Positions 32,209-41,146 of a DNA stretch of 64,000 bases are shown here, piece by piece. Origin of the DNA: Gallibacterium genomosp. 1. Lineage in GTDB: Bacteria; Pseudomonadota; Gammaproteobacteria; Enterobacterales; Pasteurellaceae. Position 1 is the stretch's first letter. Each line of letters starts with the position of its first letter. The notes beneath the pieces were generated by a model. The model ran no database searches, was not told the origin of the DNA, and worked only from the letters and a program-made list of their open reading frames with translations. Where the stretch lies: assembly GCF_000771875.1 (NCBI RefSeq), contig NZ_JPXX01000005.1:62001-126000 (forward strand), given 5' to 3'. Position numbers and translations under genes: made by a program.

Positions 32209-32236
32209 TGTAGAAGATCAGACTTGATCTTCTACA
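32209..32236 (-). terminator. Perfect hairpin downstream of tpsA
   Basis: 12-bp perfect inverted repeat TGTAGAAGATCA / TGATCTTCTACA with a 4-nt loop, just after the tpsA stop. It lacks a good T run on the minus strand, so terminator function is less sure than for the other hairpins here. Confidence 0.5.
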
Positions 32237-32243
32237 TATTATC

Positions 32244-35200
32244 TTACAAAATCTCTCCCACGCTGACTTTTCCATTCATCTTCGATGGAAGTGTAGAGCA
32301 TTCTTGGCTGCTTGCATCACAAATTTCAACTTCACTTCGCTCTTCTGGTAAAGAAACATTTTGTATTATGTTATCTATTTGATTTAAAGAGGTTGGAAGG
32401 TTCGTGTTACTCGCTTGTTGTAAACCTAAATTGCTTGCTTTGACACCTTGAATTTGATCAATATTGCGTAGCATATCTCTTAAGGTCAGTGCCTGACTTT
32501 TGCCAGTAACAACATTTGAGGCAAGAGAAACAATGCGTGGTCGTTCAAAATAATTGAAGATAGCACTTTTCATTACTTTGATATTCGGAACATAATCTTT
32601 GCTAGAATTATCGTAAGATTTAAAGGCTCTTGCACCATTAGGGGCAAAAATATTAAATTCTAGATTACTTAATGTGGTACCCGATATAACATTCCCTTTT
32701 TCATCTCTTTGGATAATATCTCCCACATCAAAACCTATTCCTTCAATAAAGTAGTCCGCACTATTTGCACCAAATACGGAACCACTGTCTTTTGGATAAG
32801 GCCCAGTATGAATAATGGTAATGCGTAAATCTTTTGCCGAAGACTCTCCACTTAACGTTGTTTTTCCACTGGTTCGGATACTATACCCCTGATATGTTTT
32901 AGCATAAATACTGCTATTTTTACCGACAACATCACCAATTAAGAAAATACCAGCTGCCCCCGGCATTGCGGATGTATTCAACCTATCCTCTCCGCTGACG
33001 AATAGGTGGCTATGATCTAATCGAATATTCTTCGCATTTATCCCTATTTTGCTGGCTTTAGGCATAAAATCATCATAAAGCGGTCGAGCATAATTGACCG
33101 TTAAATGGCTATTTTGAATATCGACATCTTTGGCAAGTAAATGCATAAAACCATCTTTACTGTTTAGTTGGCTATCTCGAATTGTGATTTTTGTGCCGTC
33201 GATATGCGAACGCTGGCTTGTAGCATCGCCTACCCATTCAGCAAAGGCTCTGTTTAATTCTCTATTTGCCGCACGGCTTGCTCTTTCACTATGAGCAAGT
33301 TTGCGTGTAAATGGCGTATTATTTACATCCCAATTATATTGATTAAAATCATAACGTTCGTTTAAGACGGAAAAATTCCCTCGTGTAATGCGTTCTTCTA
33401 AATTAGCAATCAGATATTCATAGCCTTGCTTTTTCACATTTTCAGATAAATTAGTCTCTTTGCTGAAATAAGAACGCTGATTACCTGCATTGATATAGAT
33501 TCCGATCTCATCTTTACTGGTAACTTTATTTAACTGAACTGTTTTAAATCCGTCCGCAATGATGAAGTCTTTACTTTTTTGGAAAGTGACTTCGTTTAGT
33601 TCAACGTTAAATGGGGCGTATTGATGAGCGGTAAGGCCTGGAATATTAGTGGCTTGTTTGGCAACTTCAATTTTTTTCCAATTTGAATTAATGGCACTGC
33701 CATCAGAAAATGTTGAGCGAGATAAAACGGTATCCACTTGAGTAGGAACTGTTACTAACTTGTCTTGCACAAACGCCTTGAAATTCTCTTTCACAAAAGT
33801 ATAAAAATTAGCATTTTCAACATTCTTATTTTGAATCGTTGGATTTTCTACAAATTGCGTCCAAAGTTCAGGTAAAGAAATCTGCTGATTATCTTTAGTT
33901 TGGAATTTTGAGTTAAAATCATAAAACTTAATGTTTTTTAATAATTCATTTAGCGTTTTCTGTTTTAGAGATGTACCTGTTACATTGTATAAGGAAATCA
34001 ATTGCCCGTTTTCTTGTTTTACTTGCAAGATATTTTCTTGTAAAGGCACAAATCCTGTTGTACTTCCAATGCCGAAAGCACCTCCACCAAGATTAATATG
34101 GCTTCTTTGTAAACGAATCGTTGCTTCATTATCTTTGGAATTATTGGCTAAAATCATTACATTATGTTTTCCGCCTTCAATATGATTAAAATCTGCATTT
34201 TGAATTTCAAGCTGAGTTTGTGTACTGATTGTTGTTAAAGGTAAGGCAATATTCTGTTTTAGCTTTTCCGATAAACTCTGTGACACCATTAAAGGATAAA
34301 TTTGTTTTTTCTCGTCATTCAGAAAGCCTGTTTTCGTTTTACTGTTGTCAATACCTTGAGAAACAGGACGACGATTATTCAAAATCGATGCTAATAATGT
34401 CAAATCTTCAAAATTTGCATCGGGTTTGGTTTTTTTCACTTCTTCTAAAATCTGAGTGACATTTGATTTTAATAAATAAACGGCTGGAGCAGTATAAACT
34501 CGTTCCCCAACCTTAACGGTTTGATCGCCCGATAAAAGAGATAACTGTTTCTCATTAATGCCCAGTTTATTAATAAGTTCTTGTTTTTGCTCCTCAATAA
34601 CTTTTGCGGTTAAAGAATCCAATTCATTTTTCTTGAGGAAAGAAAAATCTTTTGCCTTAATCTTCTCTTCTAATATGTCAGCAATTTTACTGTTAATGGA
34701 ATCAAGATTATTATTACGTTTAATAATTTTGATATCGCTCAATTCACCATTTTTTTCGTTATAACCAATTTCTAAAATGCGTTCATCACGATAAGGCAAG
34801 CGTAATGCATCAAATTTCTTGTTAAACTCAGGTCTATAACCTCTCCTGTCTGTTTGATAGCCTCCATTTTTAGCACTAATCACAAAAACGACATCACTTT
34901 GATTGGTATAGCGTTTCCCATCATCTCCAATTAAACCATTCTCGGATTGTTCCGCTTTAGCAATCGTTTTTTTGTCCGCTGTATAAAGAATTTTTCCTTG
35001 TTCATCACGCGCCATTTTTCCTGATTGGAAGCGATCATTATGGTGATAAGTGGCTTGTTTAACGTTGTCTGTTTGTGCAAGTGCGGTAATTTTTCCGCCT
35101 ATTTTTATGCTCGCGTCTTTGTCTTTCCCCGTTTGCGTAATTTTAAGGGTAGCCCCATTACGGCTATCTTTGCCATAGCGAATATCCGATTGTTCCGTGA

Positions 35201-36065
35201 GAACGATTTTTCCGCCCTCAATGGCGATATCATTGGCTTCCAGCAAGCCCGCATTATTTACCGCTGAATGCTTAAGCTGATCTTCCCCTTTGGCAGTAAG
35301 CAAAATGCGGTCATTAGAAATAATCGCTCCCTTGTTTTCAATTAGCCCTGCTACCTGTTTACCCGTTAAGCTAATGCTGAAATTGGCTAAATCAAAGGTA
35401 AAACTATCCCCCGCCCCCAACAGTACCGTTTTATTTTTCACCGCTATGCCATCAAGATTGCCCGAATAATTCAGTTTAATTACCTCTTCAGGATTTCCCG
35501 TTAGGTGAAGTTTTCCGTTATTCACGACCTTATCGCCCACCAAATAAATGGCTTCTTCCGCCTGAATGACTCCCTCATTGCGAATTTCGCCTTGCTTTTG
35601 CTGATTTTTAGATTGGAAACGAAGCTCATCACGCGAATAGCTATTTCGGGGTTTCTCCGCGAGTTTTTCCACCTCTTTCGTCGTGGCAAGAATCGCACCC
35701 ACGTTCACCTGTGCGTCTTTGGTAAAGATCACGCCGTTAGGGTTAGATAAAAACACTCGTCCATTGGCATTAAGCTTGCCTTGAATGGTGGAAACATCCG
35801 CCCCCGTTACACGGTTATAGGCGATACTTGAGGAAGCGGGCTGATTGAATGTAACACTGGCTTGTTTGCCAATATTAAAACTTTTCCAATCAATAGAAAC
35901 ACGATCGCTTTTTTGATCGATAGTCATTGCATTATTGCTTTGTGAAATGCTGGCGTCACCTTGAGTGAGTTTGTGATTTTTAGGTAACGCATTTACATCA
36001 ATATTGTTAGCGATAGCTGAACTAGACAGTATGGCTAAAGAAATAAGGCTAAGAGAAGTTTTCAT
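32244..36065 (-). CDS. HxuA-like TpsA exoprotein (two-partner secretion), large, with helical insertions
   Basis: A 1273-residue secreted surface protein. Residues 1-19 form a signal peptide. Residues about 25-250 are the TPS (haemagglutination-activity) domain with the diagnostic SNPNGVIF (NPNG at 108-111). The rest is beta-helix-like and interrupted by three charged, helix-rich blocks (about 340-610, 690-780 and 866-945). The C terminus holds CDASSQEC (Cys1249 and Cys1256), like the disulphide anchor that keeps HxuA and HMW1 attached to their TpsB. It is 44 bp downstream of tpsB. HxuA of H. influenzae, about 930 residues, binds haemopexin and releases its haem; I infer a haem-carrier-binding role from locus context. 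An adhesin function cannot be excluded. Confidence 0.85.
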   Translation of the reverse strand: MKTSLSLISLAILSSSAIANNIDVNALPKNHKLTQGDASISQSNNAMTIDQKSDRVSIDWKSFNIGKQASVTFNQPASSSIAYNRVTGADVSTIQGKLNANGRVFLSNPNGVIFTKDAQVNVGAILATTKEVEKLAEKPRNSYSRDELRFQSKNQQKQGEIRNEGVIQAEEAIYLVGDKVVNNGKLHLTGNPEEVIKLNYSGNLDGIAVKNKTVLLGAGDSFTFDLANFSISLTGKQVAGLIENKGAIISNDRILLTAKGEDQLKHSAVNNAGLLEANDIAIEGGKIVLTEQSDIRYGKDSRNGATLKITQTGKDKDASIKIGGKITALAQTDNVKQATYHHNDRFQSGKMARDEQGKILYTADKKTIAKAEQSENGLIGDDGKRYTNQSDVVFVISAKNGGYQTDRRGYRPEFNKKFDALRLPYRDERILEIGYNEKNGELSDIKIIKRNNNLDSINSKIADILEEKIKAKDFSFLKKNELDSLTAKVIEEQKQELINKLGINEKQLSLLSGDQTVKVGERVYTAPAVYLLKSNVTQILEEVKKTKPDANFEDLTLLASILNNRRPVSQGIDNSKTKTGFLNDEKKQIYPLMVSQSLSEKLKQNIALPLTTISTQTQLEIQNADFNHIEGGKHNVMILANNSKDNEATIRLQRSHINLGGGAFGIGSTTGFVPLQENILQVKQENGQLISLYNVTGTSLKQKTLNELLKNIKFYDFNSKFQTKDNQQISLPELWTQFVENPTIQNKNVENANFYTFVKENFKAFVQDKLVTVPTQVDTVLSRSTFSDGSAINSNWKKIEVAKQATNIPGLTAHQYAPFNVELNEVTFQKSKDFIIADGFKTVQLNKVTSKDEIGIYINAGNQRSYFSKETNLSENVKKQGYEYLIANLEERITRGNFSVLNERYDFNQYNWDVNNTPFTRKLAHSERASRAANRELNRAFAEWVGDATSQRSHIDGTKITIRDSQLNSKDGFMHLLAKDVDIQNSHLTVNYARPLYDDFMPKASKIGINAKNIRLDHSHLFVSGEDRLNTSAMPGAAGIFLIGDVVGKNSSIYAKTYQGYSIRTSGKTTLSGESSAKDLRITIIHTGPYPKDSGSVFGANSADYFIEGIGFDVGDIIQRDEKGNVISGTTLSNLEFNIFAPNGARAFKSYDNSSKDYVPNIKVMKSAIFNYFERPRIVSLASNVVTGKSQALTLRDMLRNIDQIQGVKASNLGLQQASNTNLPTSLNQIDNIIQNVSLPEERSEVEICDASSQECSTLPSKMNGKVSVGEIL
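35079..35087 (+). other. Perfect Haemophilus-type DNA uptake sequence core
   Basis: AAGTGCGGT inside tpsA, followed by AATTTTT as expected for the extended uptake motif. One of only three perfect copies I found in the window. Confidence 0.7.
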
Positions 36066-36109
36066 AGTTTAGCTCCTAAATGATTGTAAGACATTGATAT
36101 TCCAATAAC

Positions 36110-37813
36110 TTAAAACAATTTTAAGAATGACAATACAAATTGGTGATCTTTTTCATTTGCCAATTTGTGACCAATAGGGCGGCTATAGTACGCATTTATT
36201 GAATAATTATTCGGAGCAGAAAGCTGGAATCCCACACCTATACTCTGTAATTTGATTTGATTCGTTTCTTCAGGACGTTGATTATAGGTACTGATCTTGT
36301 GGTATTTTTTACCCGCACCAATGTCATAAAATGCTGATGTCGTGAGTAAACTTTCTTTGAAAAGTGGGTAATAATGTTTGAGCGTAAATTGTCCAATGAT
36401 GGCGTCAGATAAGGAAAACGCACCGGCTCGATATCCTCGCACAGCAGATTGACCGCCTAATAACATTTTTTGATTAGAAGAGAGGTTTCGATCACTTAAT
36501 TGCCCTTTCACATTAATATCAAAGGCAAAATCATAAGGTAAGATCTGCTCGTGTCCTAATTCAATATTGGTTAAGGTAAATTTATTATTTTCTTGCCAAT
36601 CTAGAGGACGATTTTGATAGGCTTCTGACGTTTGATTATGTTCCAGCCCAATACTCATTGCCATATTAAAATAGGTCGTTCCCTTTGGTAGGCTATTCCA
36701 AACGCCATTTAATTCTAAATTAACGAGATTAATCCGAGTGTGATTTTCTACTTCTTGGCTAGCGACTTGGCTATCTGCAATACGATTATGTGAAAGTGTA
36801 AGTTTGGTATTAACGTGTAAATCAGGTTGGCGGATAGTTGGATGTAAAAGATAAATCCCTACATTTTGATTATATCCCTTAGCATTTAATGCAGCGAAAT
36901 CACCGCCTAATTTATAGTTTAAATATGAGAAGTAAGTACCGATTTTTGTTCCATATCCATCTAATAACGCCGAATATTCAATCCGAATATTTTTCAAACG
37001 ACGGTTTTGGGAGCTTAACGCATTGATACTCAGCTCATCACCTAATCCGGCCAAATTGAACAATTTTCCACCCGCACTTATCCGATAGCGTCCTGTACTC
37101 GTTGAGCCTTGGTTATCGGAAAAAACATAAGCTTGCCAACGTTTGGCATCTTGCAAAAGGACATTAACATCTGTTGTGCCTGTCTTTTCCCCAGCCTGTA
37201 CACTTAATTTAGATTTAATTCCTTGAATATCATTTAATAGTAATGCTAATTTTTCCGTTTCTGTTTGAGATAAATAACGTTGGCTATTAATACTTGTATT
37301 TGCCATTCGTCTGACAAAATTAGCGGATAATTTGCTTTGATTATCAATGTTAATGTTCCCAATATTCCCTTCCATCACGCCGATTGTAAGCTCACCATTT
37401 TCAATTTCTTGAGGGGGTAAGAAAGCTCGAGCAACTAAATAATTATGCTCACGGTAATATTGCGTAATTTTTTCTGTGAGTTGGTTTAAATCATCAAGTG
37501 TTATTGATTTGTTAAGATAAGGTTTAATTAAATGCGATAAATCTTGTTTTACTGGCGTTTCTAAACCTGTCTCATTGAGCAATTTAATATGTATCTGATT
37601 TAATTCAAAACGCAGTGCATTATTGCTTTGCGAATGAATATGTACGGGTTGTTTGAATAACTGCCCATCAGGCTTTTCTAAACGTTTACGTTGTTGATTG
37701 AGTTCCTGTGAAATAGCCCCAGCCTGTTGCAATTGATCTTGAAAGCTTTCTTGAGCTTGAACATATAACGGTAAAGTAAGAATACAACCAAGTAGATAAT
37801 TAGAATAACGCAT
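36110..37813 (-). CDS. HxuB-like TpsB outer-membrane transporter (ShlB/FhaC family)
   Basis: Omp85-family pore that exports its partner TpsA. The 567-residue protein has a signal peptide (LLGCILTLPLYVQAQ), two POTRA domains (about 60-220), and a 16-strand barrel with the L6 motif SAVRGYRAG. It ends in aromatic LKLF as outer-membrane barrels do. The ATG at 37813 has AGGTGA five bases upstream; a GTG at 37822 is an alternative. First gene of the tpsBA operon, behind a Fur-box-like promoter. Confidence 0.92.
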   Translation of the reverse strand: MRYSNYLLGCILTLPLYVQAQESFQDQLQQAGAISQELNQQRKRLEKPDGQLFKQPVHIHSQSNNALRFELNQIHIKLLNETGLETPVKQDLSHLIKPYLNKSITLDDLNQLTEKITQYYREHNYLVARAFLPPQEIENGELTIGVMEGNIGNINIDNQSKLSANFVRRMANTSINSQRYLSQTETEKLALLLNDIQGIKSKLSVQAGEKTGTTDVNVLLQDAKRWQAYVFSDNQGSTSTGRYRISAGGKLFNLAGLGDELSINALSSQNRRLKNIRIEYSALLDGYGTKIGTYFSYLNYKLGGDFAALNAKGYNQNVGIYLLHPTIRQPDLHVNTKLTLSHNRIADSQVASQEVENHTRINLVNLELNGVWNSLPKGTTYFNMAMSIGLEHNQTSEAYQNRPLDWQENNKFTLTNIELGHEQILPYDFAFDINVKGQLSDRNLSSNQKMLLGGQSAVRGYRAGAFSLSDAIIGQFTLKHYYPLFKESLLTTSAFYDIGAGKKYHKISTYNQRPEETNQIKLQSIGVGFQLSAPNNYSINAYYSRPIGHKLANEKDHQFVLSFLKLF

Positions 37814-37858
37814 AATATTCACCTAATAAAAAAGGGTTAAGAGTTTATTTCGAAAACG

Positions 37859-37920
37859 ATCATACACAAATGAAAATTATTATCAATAGTGTTGACTTTT
37901 TATTTTTTAACAAATACTAT
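37859..37920. promoter_or_regulatory. Divergent promoters with Fur box between tpsBA and the TonB receptor
   Basis: The Fur-box-like sequence ACAAATGAAAATTATTATC (37866-37884) matches GATAATGATAATCATTATC at 14 of 19 positions. Rightward promoter: TTGACT (37892-37897), 17-bp spacer, TACTAT (37915-37920). Leftward promoter, read on minus: TTGATA (37886-37881), 16-bp spacer, TATGAT (37864-37859). The Fur site lies in the leftward spacer and just upstream of the rightward -35. Iron-repressed expression of both arms is inferred. Confidence 0.72.
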
Positions 37921-37959
37921 CAACTCAATTAATAAAACAGTGAATGAGAGGTTTTTCCA

Positions 37960-40092
37960 ATGAAATTAAAGCGATCACCTATTTACTTTGCACTTTGTTC
38001 ATTGCTGCCATCAGTAGGCGGGGCAGAAATGTTAGAGGAAATAGAAGTTTCTGCTTTACGAGATCCGACAGAGTATGCTCAAACACAAAATAAAATTGAA
38101 CGTTTAGATCGAAATCAGTTAGAGGAAGCACAAGCAACGAGCGTTGCTCAAGCAATTTCATCTAAACCGAATATTTCAATTTCTGGAGGGAGTCGTCCAC
38201 TTGCTCAAAAAGTAAATATACGAGGGCTTAGCGGAACCCGTGTTGTGCAAGTGATTGATGGCGTTCGACAAAATTTTAATTTGGAACATCGCGGATCTTA
38301 TTTTCTTCCGCCAAGCACCTTGGGGCAAATTGAAGTGGTGAAAGGCCCAAGTAGTGCCTTGTGGGGGAGTGGTGCATTAGGTGGCGTAATGGCAATGCGA
38401 ACGCTTAATGCCTTTGACTTACTTAAAAATAATGAGCCTTGGGGGGTGTTAGTCAAACAGGGTTACCAATCCGCTAGTTCCCTTAGTGAGACGCAAGTGG
38501 CAGCTTATGGTGCGAATGAAAAATTTGATGTGCTAGTTCAGGGTTTTCGCAATAAAAGCAATAATTTACGTTTGGGTGAAAGTTTGGGTGAGTTGCCTTA
38601 CAGTGGCTTAACTCAACAAGGGGGCTTGTTGAAAGCGGGCTGGCAAATTAACGAAACTAACCGTCTTGAACTAAATTTCCGCCACACAGTCAATAAGCAA
38701 CTCGCCCCTGCTAATAATGAAATGGCAGAGCCTTATACGCCTATTGATTTTTTTGATTATGTTAAGAAAAGCCGTGACACAGGTGGTAAAGTGGATTACA
38801 GCGAAGCGGGCGGAACAACAGATTTAGCACAGCAAAAAATTGTCGATACAGGGCTTTCTTTGCGTTATCTTTTTAATCCAGAATCAGACTGGATAAATAG
38901 TGAATTGACCCTCTACACTAACCGCACTAAAGAAACGGAGCAAAACCAACGCACCCTCGCTAATGACGAAACTCGTTATCGCACTTGGGGTTTTAATTTC
39001 CGCAATAGCTCAGAATTTGAGCGAGCTGCTTTTATTTATGGGGTGGATTTTTATCAAGATCACGCCATTACCGCAAGGGAGAAAAAACAACTTGATGGGA
39101 CTTGTGCCAATAATCCCCTCGCGGGCTGTAGAGATCTTGCGACCGCAAAATACCGCCCAAACCCTTACAATGCAAAAGCCAATGTGTGGGGAACCTATTT
39201 GCTTAGCCACTTGAAACTTGCAGAGCAATGGACGCTTTCCCCAGCGTTGCGATTTGATCATTACAAAACCTCAGAAGTCAGCTCACAAAGCTATCAAAAA
39301 AGCCATTTATCGCCTGCATTGACGCTCAGCTATCAGCCAACAGACTGGTTTGACATTAATGTGAAATATAACGAGGCTTTCCGTGCTCCGAGCCTGCAAG
39401 AACGTTATGTTTCGGGCAATCATTTTGGTTATGACAGAATGCTGGTTACTTCTTTCCAATCAAACCCGGATCTCAAGCCCGAAGTTGCCCGTAATAAAGA
39501 AATTAATTTTAACTTCCATTGGCAAAATCTGTGGAAAGCGGAAGATTCGTTAAAAATTAGCACCGCACTTTTCCAAAATGACGTGAAAGATTTTATTAAT
39601 CTTGAAGTAATTAAATATAATGATGAAGCAAAAGATATTCCTGAAATATTTCAATACCGCAATGTTCAAAATGCCCGTTTGCGTGGGGTAGAATTCAGCA
39701 CAGAATACCAAACGCCAAGCTGGTCGCTCTATGCCAATTATGGAATGCTCAGAGGAAAAGATCGTCAAACGGGTGAAGCCTTGGAAAATATTAATGCAGA
39801 TAGGATCATTGTTGGCGGAAATTATGCCGTGGTGGCAGATAAATTTTCCGTTGGCGGTCGCTTAAGCCATTACTTTGCCCAAAAACGCTTACCAAGCAAA
39901 ACCACGCAAGAATATCCCGCTTACACCCTCGCGGATCTCACCGCGACCTATGCACCAAAACAAGGGGAGTGGGAAAACTTACGTGTTGATTTTGCGATTG
40001 AAAATCTCTTTGACAAAGCCTACACCCAAGCTTTTAGCCTCACGCCATCGGCAGGGCGAAATGTGAAAGTGAGCGTGGCTTATCAATTCTAA
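37960..40092 (+). CDS. TonB-dependent haem/haemoglobin receptor (HemR/HxuC type)
   Basis: Outer-membrane gated channel of 710 residues. It has a signal peptide (about 1-22), a TonB box EEIEVSA (about 26-32), a plug domain (NIRGLSGTRVVQVIDGVRQN, then GQIEVVKGPSSALWGSGALGG), and a barrel. The haem-receptor motifs FRAP (474-477) and NPDL (502-505) are present. It ends in an aromatic residue (VAYQF). It is followed 23 bp later by hugX-hugZ, which points to haem as the substrate. Whether it also accepts haem released by the TpsA partner, as HxuC does, is inference. Confidence 0.92.
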   Translation: MKLKRSPIYFALCSLLPSVGGAEMLEEIEVSALRDPTEYAQTQNKIERLDRNQLEEAQATSVAQAISSKPNISISGGSRPLAQKVNIRGLSGTRVVQVIDGVRQNFNLEHRGSYFLPPSTLGQIEVVKGPSSALWGSGALGGVMAMRTLNAFDLLKNNEPWGVLVKQGYQSASSLSETQVAAYGANEKFDVLVQGFRNKSNNLRLGESLGELPYSGLTQQGGLLKAGWQINETNRLELNFRHTVNKQLAPANNEMAEPYTPIDFFDYVKKSRDTGGKVDYSEAGGTTDLAQQKIVDTGLSLRYLFNPESDWINSELTLYTNRTKETEQNQRTLANDETRYRTWGFNFRNSSEFERAAFIYGVDFYQDHAITAREKKQLDGTCANNPLAGCRDLATAKYRPNPYNAKANVWGTYLLSHLKLAEQWTLSPALRFDHYKTSEVSSQSYQKSHLSPALTLSYQPTDWFDINVKYNEAFRAPSLQERYVSGNHFGYDRMLVTSFQSNPDLKPEVARNKEINFNFHWQNLWKAEDSLKISTALFQNDVKDFINLEVIKYNDEAKDIPEIFQYRNVQNARLRGVEFSTEYQTPSWSLYANYGMLRGKDRQTGEALENINADRIIVGGNYAVVADKFSVGGRLSHYFAQKRLPSKTTQEYPAYTLADLTATYAPKQGEWENLRVDFAIENLFDKAYTQAFSLTPSAGRNVKVSVAYQF
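39562..39570 (-). other. Perfect Haemophilus-type DNA uptake sequence core
   Basis: ACCGCACTT on plus, which is AAGTGCGGT on minus, inside the receptor gene. An AT-rich tract follows on the minus strand. Confidence 0.7.
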
Positions 40093-40115
40093 CAGTTCAA
40101 TAAAAAAGGAAAGTT

Positions 40116-40625
40116 ATGACATTGCAACAACAAATTGCTCAGGTGTTAGAATCTCAGCCTGATTTACACACCCTTGATTTAGCTGAAAAATTCCAAGTTC
40201 CCGAAGGAAAAATTCTCAAAAATTTACCACCGCACTTTGTGTCTTTCTTTACGGGGCAAGTGGAAGCCCTGCTTGCGGAAATCCACACTTGGGGCGAGGT
40301 GGTGACGATTATCGAAAAAGCGGGTTCGATCTTTGAAATATCGGGCGTTTTTCCGCAGGGTAAAATAGGCTACGGCTATTTCAATCTGAATATGGATAAA
40401 CAGCCAGATATCGCCTTGCACGGGCATCTCAAATTAGACCGCGTAAAAGACATTGCCCTTATCAGCAAGCCATTTCGTGGCAAAGAAAGCTATGCCATCG
40501 CCTTTATTACCGAAGATGACAATGTACTATTTAAAATTTATCTCGGCAGAGATACGCAACGCCAGCTTTTCCCTCATCAAGTAGAAAAATTTAACCAACT
40601 GAAAAATAAGGAAATTTTATGCTAG
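40116..40625 (+). CDS. hugX: Haem utilisation carrier protein HugX (HutX/ChuX family)
   Basis: Cytoplasmic haem-binding protein of 169 residues. Family landmarks are GEVVTIIEKAGSIFEISG (about 61-78), PQGKIGYGYFNL (about 80-91), LHGHLKLDRV and FKIYLGRDTQRQL. In Vibrio, HutX passes haem to HutZ; the adjacent hugZ supports this. It overlaps hugZ by 7 bp, so the pair is translationally coupled. Confidence 0.9.
   Translation: MTLQQQIAQVLESQPDLHTLDLAEKFQVPEGKILKNLPPHFVSFFTGQVEALLAEIHTWGEVVTIIEKAGSIFEISGVFPQGKIGYGYFNLNMDKQPDIALHGHLKLDRVKDIALISKPFRGKESYAIAFITEDDNVLFKIYLGRDTQRQLFPHQVEKFNQLKNKEILC
40229..40237 (-). other. Perfect Haemophilus-type DNA uptake sequence core
   Basis: ACCGCACTT on plus inside hugX. 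On the minus strand the core is followed by two AT tracts about one helical turn apart, matching the extended uptake motif well. Confidence 0.7.
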
Positions 40626-41137
40626 ATCGCCAACAGCGTTTAAATCAGCGCTTAAAACCCGAAATTGAAGAATTAAAACAACAATGTAAAACCCTGTTAT
40701 TAGCCACTGTAGATGAAGCGGGAATGCCGAACGCGAGCTACGCCCCTTTTGCGGAAAGCGAAAAAGGCTACTACATTTTTATTTCCACCATCGCCAAGCA
40801 CGCCCGCAATTTGAAACAAAATGGCAAGGTGTCTTTAATGTTGATTGAAGACGAGCAATCCAGCCGCCAAATTTTCGCCCGCCACCGCTTAACCGCCGAG
40901 GCAGAAGTGATTGAAGTGCCGCGAAACGCTCCCGAATGGGAACTTGGCACAGGCTTACTGCAACAACGCCACGGCAATCTAATGAAGGAATTGGTCAAAA
41001 TGCAAGATTTCTCCCTCTTCCACCTTATTCCGAAACAGGGGCTATTTGTAAAAGGATTTGGACAAGCCTTCCAAGTTGATGCCAATAATGAAATTGATAT
41101 TGTGCATTTAGATCAGGGGCATATTGAGGAGTCGTAG
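40619..41137 (+). CDS. hugZ: Haem utilisation protein HugZ (HutZ-type haem-degrading enzyme)
   Basis: Split-barrel, FMN-oxidase-like fold of 172 residues. Features are TLLLATVDEAGMPNASYAPF (about 27-46), SLMLIEDEQSSRQIFARHR (about 77-95), and the C-terminal HLDQGHIEES with histidines in the haem-ligand region. HutZ-type enzymes open the haem ring and free iron. It is the last gene of the receptor-hugX-hugZ operon. Codon choice (many GCC, CGC and ACC) is visibly richer in G+C than neighbouring chromosomal genes. Confidence 0.9.
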   Translation: MLDRQQRLNQRLKPEIEELKQQCKTLLLATVDEAGMPNASYAPFAESEKGYYIFISTIAKHARNLKQNGKVSLMLIEDEQSSRQIFARHRLTAEAEVIEVPRNAPEWELGTGLLQQRHGNLMKELVKMQDFSLFHLIPKQGLFVKGFGQAFQVDANNEIDIVHLDQGHIEES

Positions 41138-41146
41138 TTTTTGAGG

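Noticed and set aside
33931-35750. Several plus-strand open frames of 60-85 codons opposite tpsA
   Set aside because: They are antisense shadows of the long tpsA gene, with no ribosome binding sites and no recognisable products.
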